Positions 1-5,220 of a stretch of DNA of 6,191 nucleotides are shown here, in pieces. Numbering within the stretch: position 1 is the first letter of the stretch; each line of letters begins with the position of its first letter. The position numbers were made by a program, and so were the translations under genes. The stretch lies in NCBI GenBank assembly GCA_003520285.1, contig DOVB01000234.1:1-6191 (forward strand), given 5' to 3'. Source of the stretch: Halieaceae bacterium (GTDB lineage: Bacteria > Pseudomonadota > Gammaproteobacteria > Pseudomonadales > Halieaceae). The notes under the pieces are model-generated. The model saw nothing but the letters and a program-made list of their open reading frames with translations, did no database searches and was not told the DNA's origin.

Positions 1-26
1 ATGCTGGTATGGGCGCGATTTGACAT
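1..26 (-). CDS. Possible start of a divergent gene, cut by the left edge
   Basis: On the minus strand an ATG at 26-24 opens a frame that stays open to the window edge. It reads MSNRAHTS and then an ATN codon (Ile or Met). A weak AGG lies about 6 nt upstream of this ATG. Only eight full codons are visible, so no family can be assigned. A divergent gene here would suit the inverted repeats at 34-88, because transcription regulators are often divergent from their target operon. LysR-type proteins sometimes begin with a short polar stretch like this, but that is a guess. Short open frames also cross this stretch on the plus strand, so the call is tentative. Confidence 0.25.
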
Positions 27-67
27 CACAAACCTATTAATAGATTAAAGTCTATCGATACTATAAT
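20..67 (+). promoter_or_regulatory. Candidate promoter region of the sbtA-purEK operon
   Basis: A perfect -35 hexamer, TTGACA, lies at 20-25. The best-placed -10 is TAGATT at 41-46, with four of six consensus bases and a short 15-bp spacer. A perfect TATAAT at 62-67 has no good -35 at 16-18 bp. The region from about 26 to 97 is far richer in A+T than the flanking genes, as expected for a promoter and regulator-binding region. The exact promoter and transcription start cannot be fixed by reading. The palindromes here overlap the candidate elements, which suggests that the operon is regulated. Confidence 0.4.
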
Positions 68-88
68 AATTATCTAGTTTAATCTATT
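34..88. repeat. Inverted repeats in the operon leader, possible operator
   Basis: AATAGATTAAA (39-49) and TTTAATCTATT (78-88) are perfect 11-bp inverted copies separated by 28 bp. CTATTAATAG (34-43) is a perfect 10-bp palindrome overlapping the left arm. ATAGA (40-44) and TCTAT (51-55) form a further dyad with a 6-bp gap, and ATAATTAT (66-73) is an 8-bp palindrome in the spacer. Two inverted copies of one 11-mer about four helical turns apart would suit binding by a dimeric or tetrameric regulator. There is no GC-rich stem followed by a T run, so this is not a terminator. Low complexity raises the chance of accidental symmetry. Confidence 0.45.
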
Positions 89-118
89 CGTAATACTGGT
101 CATACTGCGCCCCATCTT

Positions 119-126
119 AGAGAGGG
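119..126 (+). promoter_or_regulatory. Ribosome binding site for the small membrane protein
   Basis: AGAGAGGG lies 4 nt before the ATG at 131 and 7 nt before a second in-frame ATG at 134. It is the strongest Shine-Dalgarno sequence in the first part of the operon. It is the main evidence that the short frame at 131 is translated. It does not decide between the two adjacent ATG codons. Confidence 0.6.
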
Positions 127-130
127 CGCC

Positions 131-316
131 ATGATGATTCGAGCACAACTTTTTGGTTTAGTGACGGGTTTGCTAATCGGGCTTGTAGGATGGGTGACCT
201 GGTCACGAGACTTGGCTGAACCCGCCCTGATGCTGTGTGGCATTGCCATTTTTCTTCTTAATCTTCGACCGCAGCAATCTCGGCAGCCTAGTGTCAATAC
301 AGCGACTCATCGGTAA
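131..316 (+). CDS. Small two-helix membrane protein upstream of the bicarbonate permease
   Basis: I do not recognise a family for this 61-residue protein. Two hydrophobic segments are clear: residues about 7-24, rich in Gly and Leu with a GLLIGLVGW core, and residues about 31-45 (PALMLCGIAIFLLNL). They are joined by a short polar loop, SRDLAE. The tail from residue 46 is basic (three Arg) and polar, and the N terminus has Arg4. By the positive-inside rule both ends should be cytoplasmic, giving a membrane hairpin. There is no lipobox or evident signal cleavage site. A good ribosome binding site precedes the ATG, and the stop is 8 bp before the permease start. The permease itself lacks a convincing Shine-Dalgarno, so coupled translation is likely. 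Position suggests an accessory or regulatory subunit of the permease, but no sequence motif proves it. A second ATG at 134 would shorten the protein by one residue. Confidence 0.7.
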   Translation: MMIRAQLFGLVTGLLIGLVGWVTWSRDLAEPALMLCGIAIFLLNLRPQQSRQPSVNTATHR

Positions 317-324
317 CAAGCATC

Positions 325-1260
325 ATGCAACTCGATATCGTAGTCGCTTTCTTTCTACTCGGCGCTATTGCCACTTGGTGCAAAGCCGACTTTGAAGTCC
401 CCAAAGCCATTTATCGCGGATGCACGCAGTTCCTATTGCTGGCGATCGGTATTAAAGGCGGGATCGCCTTTACTCAATATCCACTTGCCACGATCCTGCC
501 GCAGTCACTGATTGTCGTCGCGTTCGGATTCTGTCTCCCGTTTTTGGCCTATCCCATTTTACGAACTCTCGGCGGCTGGTCTCGGATCGATGCGGCTAGC
601 ACGGCTGCCCACTACGGCTCGGTCTCTGTAGCGACCTATGCCGTCGCCGTTGCGGTGCTCGAAGGACTCAACATAAGCTATGAAGCGTACTTCCCCTTGT
701 TTGTCGCTCTGCTCGAGATACCCGCAATTCTGGCGGGTTTGGCGATTGCAAAACCCGGTATATTCTCGTCTAAAGCTTTTGGCAAAGCAGTGCATGAAAT
801 GTTCTTCAACGAGGGCGTCCTGCTGCTCATCGGAGGTTTATTGATTGGCGCTTGGGGTGCCGAGCGGACCGAACGCTTGCTGCCTTTCTTTGGCGATTTA
901 TTCCATGGCGTCCTCGCCTTGTTCCTACTTGAACTGGGCCGACAAGCGGCAACCAGAATTGCGGATATCCGGCGGGAAGGCCCCTTCTTGTTATCGTTCT
1001 CGATTGCTATGCCTCTTGTGAGTGCGAGCATTGCCTATTGGTTAGGCAGCTCAGTGCTCGAGCTCAGCGTTGGCGGCTTATTTCTGATGATGGTTTTGGG
1101 TAGCAGTGCCTCCTATATCGCCGTACCTGCTGCTATGAGAAGCGCGCTTCCAGAAGCCAACAACGCATTGGCGATCACAGCCTCGCTTGCTATTACTTTT
1201 CCATTTAACGTATTGGTCGCAATTCCCGTATACTTGAACATTGCTCAACTGGGGAACTAG
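325..1260 (+). CDS. sbtA: SbtA-family sodium-dependent bicarbonate permease
   Basis: This 311-residue inner-membrane protein belongs to the Na+-dependent bicarbonate transporter family (Sbt_1, formerly DUF897), whose cyanobacterial members import HCO3- with Na+. Family hallmarks are visible: AIGIKGG (40-46), AAHYGSVSVATYAVA (94-108), ALLEIPAI (128-135), LLLIGGLLIG (166-175), GSSASYIAVPAAMR (259-272), ALPEANN (274-280) and TASLAITFPFN (285-295). About ten membrane segments can be drawn in two halves, the five-plus-five arrangement known for SbtA. The GSVS and SSASYIAVP stretches match the conserved family core, which I infer forms the substrate and Na+ site. The central loop between helices 5 and 6 is only about 20 residues, much shorter than in Synechocystis SbtA, so the protein is compact. 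The ATG is preceded only by a weak GGTAA, which suggests coupling to the small gene upstream. purE begins 1 bp after the stop. Transport of another small anion cannot be excluded from sequence. Confidence 0.9.
   Translation: MQLDIVVAFFLLGAIATWCKADFEVPKAIYRGCTQFLLLAIGIKGGIAFTQYPLATILPQSLIVVAFGFCLPFLAYPILRTLGGWSRIDAASTAAHYGSVSVATYAVAVAVLEGLNISYEAYFPLFVALLEIPAILAGLAIAKPGIFSSKAFGKAVHEMFFNEGVLLLIGGLLIGAWGAERTERLLPFFGDLFHGVLALFLLELGRQAATRIADIRREGPFLLSFSIAMPLVSASIAYWLGSSVLELSVGGLFLMMVLGSSASYIAVPAAMRSALPEANNALAITASLAITFPFNVLVAIPVYLNIAQLGN
1251..1254 (+). promoter_or_regulatory. Ribosome binding site that sets the purE start
   Basis: GGGG, followed by AA, lies inside the last codons of the permease gene. 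It is 7 nt before the ATG at 1262. This favours that ATG over a TTG at 1241 in the same frame, which would add seven residues (LNWGTS after the start) that do not resemble PurE. Confidence 0.6.
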
Positions 1261-1261
1261 C

Positions 1262-1753
1262 ATGTCCGATCTGTCCTTCGCACGCGTCACCGTTGTTATG
1301 GGGTCGCAATCCGACTGGCCAACCATGCAAGAAGCAGCCACCGTGCTCGACCAACTCGGAATTGAATACTGCAGTGCTGTCGTGTCGGCTCATCGCACGC
1401 CGCAGCGTCTATATGATTTCGCCACTCAAGCAGAGAGCCACGGTGTCGATCTTATTATTGCCGGTGCTGGTGGCTCTGCCCATTTGCCGGGCATGATCGC
1501 AGCGCTGACCCCACTGCCAGTCATCGCGGTTCCCGTAGAAACTCGGTTTAATAGTGGACTTGATTCCCTGCTCTCAATCGTACAGATGCCGCGCGGAGTG
1601 GCAGTCGCAACTCAAGCGGTTGGTGCTGCAGGCGCTTTTAATGCGGGCGTTATGGCAGCTCAAATGCTTTCGATTAGTGATCACTCACTTCGTGAGCGCT
1701 TTAAGCAATGGCGCCAACAGCGCACCGACAGCGTTGGCATCGAGATTGAGTGA
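1262..1753 (+). CDS. purE: N5-carboxyaminoimidazole ribonucleotide mutase (PurE, class I)
   Basis: PurE moves the carboxylate of N5-CAIR to carbon 4 to give CAIR in de novo purine synthesis. It works in the cytoplasm, usually as an octamer. The 163-residue length fits class I (E. coli has 169). Motifs in order: GSQSDWPTM (14-22), SAHRTP (42-47) with His44 at the place of the E. coli catalytic His45, AGAGGSAHLPGM (67-78), PVIAVPV (86-92) and SGLDSLLSIVQMPRG (98-112). The usual IGKAGA motif reads VGAAGA (120-125), so its Lys is lost. PVIGVPV reads PVIAVPV, and GIPV/GVPV reads GVAV. None of these changes removes the catalytic His or the SAHLPGM loop, so activity is expected. The start is set by GGGG at 1251-1254. 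The stop overlaps the purK start. The 1-bp gap after the bicarbonate permease gene is the notable context. Confidence 0.95.
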   Translation: MSDLSFARVTVVMGSQSDWPTMQEAATVLDQLGIEYCSAVVSAHRTPQRLYDFATQAESHGVDLIIAGAGGSAHLPGMIAALTPLPVIAVPVETRFNSGLDSLLSIVQMPRGVAVATQAVGAAGAFNAGVMAAQMLSISDHSLRERFKQWRQQRTDSVGIEIE

Positions 1754-2859
1754 TGAAGATAGCGATATACGGTTGCGGCCAGCTCGCCCAAATGATGGCG
1801 CAAGCCGCACATTCACTCAACATTGCTACCTGCTTTCTCGCCGAACCCTCTGAAGAAACAACCTGTATTGATGGTCTCGGCGACATCGTTAAAATAGATC
1901 GCTCTGACTTAAATGCGACTCTGGCTCGGTGTGGTGAGCTAAGCGCACTCACAGTCGAACGAGAACAGGTTGATCTTCAAGTCTTACAGCATTGGGATTC
2001 TTCGGTACCGATCTATCCACCAATAGTCGCTATCGAAGTCGCGCAACATCGACTGCGCGAAAAAAGCATGCTCGACCAGCTCGAGATACCGACCGCGCCT
2101 TGGGCTCAAAGCAATGCCAGCCGTGCGAGCTTTGCCGACCGTCTTGGGCTTCCCTTGGTAGTCAAGCATCCAACCGATGGCTATGACGGTAAGAGTCAGT
2201 GGCGAGTCAAAACTTTCTCTGAACTCGATGAGCTGCTCAATGCCCATCCGGGCGAGACTTTACTGATTGAAAATAAAATAGACTTTGACTTCGAAGCATC
2301 CATCATTGCGGCGCGCGATAGGAACGGTCAACACATGTGCTATCCGATCACTCGCAATGAGCATAGCGCTGGCATATTGATATCATCAGTGGCGCCATCC
2401 CATAGAATCACACCAGACATCAGCAGGACACTTCAAGACTACGCGACGCGGATGCTCGACCATCTGAATTATGTCGGCGTCTTAACCATCGAGTGCTTCG
2501 TGCAATCAGATAAGGTATTGGTGAACGAGATCGCGCCGCGCGTTCATAACAGTGGTCACTGGACTCGGCAGCCCGGGCTTTGTTCTCAGTTCGAGCAGCA
2601 CATCCGCGCGATTTGCGGATTACCGCTGGCCTGGTTCGACTCCGAGGGCTACTTTGGCATCGTCAATTTGCTGGGGCCTCTCGATTCCAACGCCCCCTTG
2701 CATGTCGATGGCGCTGCCAGTTACTGGTACGGAAAAGCCAGCCGAGCAGGCAGGAAGCTAGGGCATATCACTCTGCGCGCCGACACCGAAGACGATATTT
2801 TGCAGCGCCAGCTGGCTTGTTTATCGGAGCTAGAGGCTCAGCGCAATTCAGCGCTATGA
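1753..2859 (+). CDS. purK: N5-carboxyaminoimidazole ribonucleotide synthetase (PurK)
   Basis: PurK joins AIR and bicarbonate, using ATP, to make N5-CAIR, the substrate of PurE. It is a 368-residue cytoplasmic ATP-grasp enzyme (E. coli has 355). The N-terminal domain opens with the GxGQL motif (GCGQLAQMM, 7-15). The ATP-grasp region shows PTAPW (113-117), VVKHPTDGYDGKSQW (136-150), IDFDFEASIIAAR (176-188), a YP-x9-GIL motif (197-209) that closes an IAP-like SVAPS, YVGVLTIECF (240-249) and NEIAPRVHNSGHWT (258-271). QFEQHIRAICGLPL (279-292), VNLLG (304-308), YWYGK (324-328) and GRKLGHITL (333-341) complete the family pattern. The usual GGYDG motif reads DGYDG here, and the E. coli KRRTGG stretch is KHPTDG. 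The ATG at 1753 overlaps the purE stop as TGATG. A GTG at 1750 in frame would add one residue and is less likely. With no strong Shine-Dalgarno, translation is probably coupled to purE. Confidence 0.95.
   Translation: MKIAIYGCGQLAQMMAQAAHSLNIATCFLAEPSEETTCIDGLGDIVKIDRSDLNATLARCGELSALTVEREQVDLQVLQHWDSSVPIYPPIVAIEVAQHRLREKSMLDQLEIPTAPWAQSNASRASFADRLGLPLVVKHPTDGYDGKSQWRVKTFSELDELLNAHPGETLLIENKIDFDFEASIIAARDRNGQHMCYPITRNEHSAGILISSVAPSHRITPDISRTLQDYATRMLDHLNYVGVLTIECFVQSDKVLVNEIAPRVHNSGHWTRQPGLCSQFEQHIRAICGLPLAWFDSEGYFGIVNLLGPLDSNAPLHVDGAASYWYGKASRAGRKLGHITLRADTEDDILQRQLACLSELEAQRNSAL
2840..2855. other. Small hairpin at the purK/oxidoreductase convergence
   Basis: AGCGC (2840-2844) and GCGCT (2851-2855) can pair around a 6-nt loop inside the final codons of purK. 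The stem is only 5 bp and neither strand has a following T run, so it does not meet the usual form of an intrinsic terminator. It is listed because it is the only structure I can see between the two convergent operons. Confidence 0.25.
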
Positions 2860-3933
2860 CGCCTCAACGAAGCCTTTCCAGGTGCTCATGTAATTGATGA
2901 ACGCCTCACCAAGCCCCTGCTCAGCAAGATAGTCTCGAGTCACCGGTATCGTCACTTGCGCAAACTGCGGGTCGGCAGCAATGCGCTGTGGAGCATTACT
3001 GTGCAAAATTGCGGTACGGCCCAGCACCACAAAATCAAGACCAGCATCGAGTGCTGCCCGACAATCTTGTGCATTAACAATCTTACCCGCAGCACCAAGG
3101 GCCACGCCTGATCTCGGTAGTTCGGCGAAATGCGTCAACAGAGATTTGCCTTGGTAAGCCGGATCTTGTGGCTCTTTAAATACGTCCCACAACGACATAT
3201 CTAGGTAGTCTAAGCGAGAGTCCTGGAGCAGTCGTGCTGCCAAATCTAAGGACTCGTCTATCTGCACGCCAAATCGCTCGGGAGATAGCCGCACCCCCAA
3301 GCTAAAGCCTGGGCCACACGCATGACTGATTCCCTCGATAATCTCAAACAGCATGCGCTCTCGATTTTCTACCGATCCGCCATAGGCATCGTTGCGCTGA
3401 TTAATTTCGGGGCTTAGAAACTGACATACTAAATACCCGTGGGCTGCGTGAATTTCAGCACCTTGAAAGCCAGCCTCTTGAGAGCGAACCGCGGCATCAA
3501 CAAATGCCTGAATGGTCCCCTCAACCTCTTCTAAGGTCATAGCTCGCGCGCCAGTTTCGGCATTGTCTGAAGGACACAAGGGCGCATGTCCAACAACATC
3601 AGCCATCGTCCTCATGCCCGAGTGATGAAGCTGCACCACCGAGTGGCTACCGGCTTGATTAATGGCAACGGCCAGACGCTTCAAGCCTGCTTTGTGTTGT
3701 TCACTATAGGCGCCAAGCTGGCCTGGAAATCCAAGACCCGCATACTGAATTGAAGTGGCGCACGTCATGGTCAGCCCAAATCCGCCTTCAGCACGCATAG
3801 TCAGCCATCGAAACTCATCATCACCCAATACGCCATCGGGTTGGCTTTGCAGGTTGGTCAGCGGCGCCAACATAAAACGGTTTGGCATAACATGGCCGCT
3901 ACGCAATACCAGGGGACGGAACAAATCGGTCAT
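2854..3933 (-). CDS. Old Yellow Enzyme-family NAD(P)H:flavin oxidoreductase
   Basis: This 359-residue protein is a single FMN-binding TIM barrel of the Old Yellow Enzyme family. Such enzymes reduce activated C=C bonds with NAD(P)H, usually in the cytoplasm. Visible elements: LFRPL near the start, NRFMLAPLTN (18-27) at the FMN site, QLHHSGMR (101-108), EIHAAHGYLVCQFLSPEINQR (160-180) with the His162/His165 substrate-anchoring pair, DAYGGSVENRERM (182-194), GVRLSPERFG (213-222) and the phosphate-binding VVLGRTAIL (302-310). It stops after the barrel, without the iron-sulfur and FAD domains of 2,4-dienoyl-CoA reductases. The start is chosen at 3933 because GAGG lies 5 nt upstream. An in-frame ATG at 3951 would add six residues (MTCEVV) and cover that site. 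It follows the permease gene by 48 bp on the same strand, probably in one operon. The real substrate cannot be read from sequence. Confidence 0.9.
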   Translation of the reverse strand: MTDLFRPLVLRSGHVMPNRFMLAPLTNLQSQPDGVLGDDEFRWLTMRAEGGFGLTMTCATSIQYAGLGFPGQLGAYSEQHKAGLKRLAVAINQAGSHSVVQLHHSGMRTMADVVGHAPLCPSDNAETGARAMTLEEVEGTIQAFVDAAVRSQEAGFQGAEIHAAHGYLVCQFLSPEINQRNDAYGGSVENRERMLFEIIEGISHACGPGFSLGVRLSPERFGVQIDESLDLAARLLQDSRLDYLDMSLWDVFKEPQDPAYQGKSLLTHFAELPRSGVALGAAGKIVNAQDCRAALDAGLDFVVLGRTAILHSNAPQRIAADPQFAQVTIPVTRDYLAEQGLGEAFINYMSTWKGFVEAS

Positions 3934-3981
3934 CACTACCTCGCAAGTCAATTAAAAAACAGAATAACAAAGGCATTCACC

Positions 3982-5139
3982 TCATAACAACCACTGGTAG
4001 ACGGCCGTGCCCAACAAGGTACCCAAGGCATAACCCAGTACCCCCACCAATACGCTCGGCGTCACCAATGTATGCCAGCCCTTCGCTGCAGCCATTGCTG
4101 GCGCCGTGGTGGCGCCCAGAATCGCAGCATTCGACGCTATGATGAGTTCAGGTAATGAGAGTTTCAACCAACGGCCCATCACCAGCAGGACCACCGCGTG
4201 AACAGTCAACAAAATGCCCGCAAATACAATAAGCATGGGAGCAATGCTAATCACCGCGCTCACATTAGCACCCGCGGCAATAGAGCCAAAAAAGACCATA
4301 CTGAGTGCAATACCGAGCTCAAAACTCCCCGATAAATGCTTGGTCATACTTGGCAAAAATGTCGCCAACCCAACAGTGATCAATGTGATGATAGCGTACC
4401 GGTACATGCCCACCCCCGTCGCTGCAACAATCGCATCAGAGACCGCCACAATACTCAGCGAAAGGGCCAAAGTGTAGGCTATCGTGGCAGCCGAAATCGG
4501 TTTCGCCTCTGCCTCTAAGGGCTTCAATCCACTCTCTATCGCAGGGTTCTCTGCCAGCGGTATAAACTTGCGGGCCAGCCAATGCCAAGCTGGGAGTAAT
4601 GCCAGAACGGTCAAATATAACGCGCTATAAACATTATCTACCGCCGTTGCTGCGCTAAAAAATGAGGCTTCCTCGACCAAAGTCGTGATCTCTCCCAAAG
4701 CCGCATAATTCACTGACCCTCCGATATACGTTGCGGTAAATAGACCAGCAACACCCGCTCTAGCCTCATTCGCGTCAAGACGACCAGACAGCATACTGGT
4801 AACGTCGACCAGTTCGGTCGCAATCAAGACGCCCAAAACCGTCGCAAAACTCGCCAGCAAAAAAGCCAGTGTCAATCGCGAAGCTTCGCGCATCATCTGC
4901 ACAATATTGGCTTTGAATAAAAATAGCGGGATGATCACCGGAACGATTTTCGAAAACACAAAATCGTAGGCCTCTGATTGGTGCGGGATGAAACCCACAT
5001 TGGCAGCGATAATTGCCAATAGAATGACCACAACAGTACCCGTCAAGTAAGACCCTAATTTAGTGGTTTCACTCCAGAAGCCAATAGCAGCCAAGGCAAA
5101 TAGCACAGCCATGACTGTCGTGGGGTTATCAACCATCAT
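3982..5139 (-). CDS. DUF819-family membrane permease
   Basis: This 385-residue protein is a multi-pass inner-membrane protein of the DUF819 family, predicted permeases without a firmly known substrate. Signature stretches are GLFTATYIGGSVNYAAL (132-148), AATAVDNVYSALYLTVLALLP (163-183), and the C-terminal ASNAAILGATTAPAMAAAKGW (335-355) followed by LVGVLGYALGTLLG. About ten or eleven hydrophobic segments are present. A hydrophilic stretch at about 190-215, rich in Glu, Pro and Lys, separates the two halves. AGGAG lies 7 nt before the ATG at 5139, which fixes the start, and another ATG (5136) follows directly. An ATG at 5143 is out of frame and stops after four codons. The gene is divergent from the acylase and upstream of the flavin oxidoreductase. 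Context suggests import of an amide-hydrolysis product or of an enone-like acid, but this is inference. Confidence 0.9.
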   Translation of the reverse strand: MMVDNPTTVMAVLFALAAIGFWSETTKLGSYLTGTVVVILLAIIAANVGFIPHQSEAYDFVFSKIVPVIIPLFLFKANIVQMMREASRLTLAFLLASFATVLGVLIATELVDVTSMLSGRLDANEARAGVAGLFTATYIGGSVNYAALGEITTLVEEASFFSAATAVDNVYSALYLTVLALLPAWHWLARKFIPLAENPAIESGLKPLEAEAKPISAATIAYTLALSLSIVAVSDAIVAATGVGMYRYAIITLITVGLATFLPSMTKHLSGSFELGIALSMVFFGSIAAGANVSAVISIAPMLIVFAGILLTVHAVVLLVMGRWLKLSLPELIIASNAAILGATTAPAMAAAKGWHTLVTPSVLVGVLGYALGTLLGTAVYQWLL

Positions 5140-5143
5140 TCAT

Positions 5144-5220
5144 TCGCTCCTGATTACGTGCTTTGCTTCGTGGTCTGAATTTGTTAGCGTGACACGACAA
5201 TAACATAAGGCAAGATCACC
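5144..5220. promoter_or_regulatory. Divergent intergenic region between the permease and acylase genes
   Basis: The space between the two divergent starts must hold promoters for both directions. For the acylase, TTGCTT (5163-5168) and TAGCGT (5185-5190), 16 bp apart, match consensus at only three positions each. No better pair is visible for the minus strand. TGTTA (5182-5186) and TAACA (5201-5205) form a dyad with a 14-bp gap, and CGTGACACG (5188-5196) is a 9-bp odd palindrome inside it. These could be an operator shared by the two genes. A modest AAGG (5207-5210) serves the acylase start, and GGAG of the minus strand (5147-5150) serves the permease. Confidence 0.35.

Noticed and set aside
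1..48. Plus-strand open frames at the left edge, such as MLVWARFDITNLLID ending at TAA 46-48, or a tail AGMGAI ending at TGA 21-23.
   Set aside because: Too short to tell from chance. Neither shows a family motif, and the AT-rich promoter region begins inside them.
100..297. A 65-codon open frame on the minus strand opposite the small membrane protein gene.
   Set aside because: It is rich in Arg, Ser and Pro with no recognisable domain, and the opposite strand has the ribosome binding site and a sensible two-helix protein. It looks like a shadow of that gene.
678..1031. A 117-codon minus-strand open frame inside the permease gene.
   Set aside because: Its composition is low-information, rich in Ser, Arg, Lys and Pro, and it overlaps conserved SbtA segments on the plus strand.
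1241..1261. Upstream TTG start for purE that adds seven residues.
   Set aside because: The added residues do not match PurE N termini, and GGGG at 1251-1254 is placed correctly for the ATG at 1262.
3934..3951. Upstream ATG start (3951) for the flavin oxidoreductase.
   Set aside because: It would bury the GAGG ribosome binding site that lies 5 nt before the ATG at 3933, and MTDLFRPL is a normal start for the family.
3934..3981. T-rich stretch on the minus strand between the permease and oxidoreductase genes, considered as a terminator or promoter.
   Set aside because: The run of six T has no stem before it, and no paired -35 and -10 elements can be placed. The gap is best read as an intra-operon spacer.
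4214..4518. Two overlapping plus-strand open frames inside the DUF819 permease gene.
   Set aside because: They lie opposite a clear multi-helix membrane protein with family motifs and have no ribosome binding site or domain of their own.
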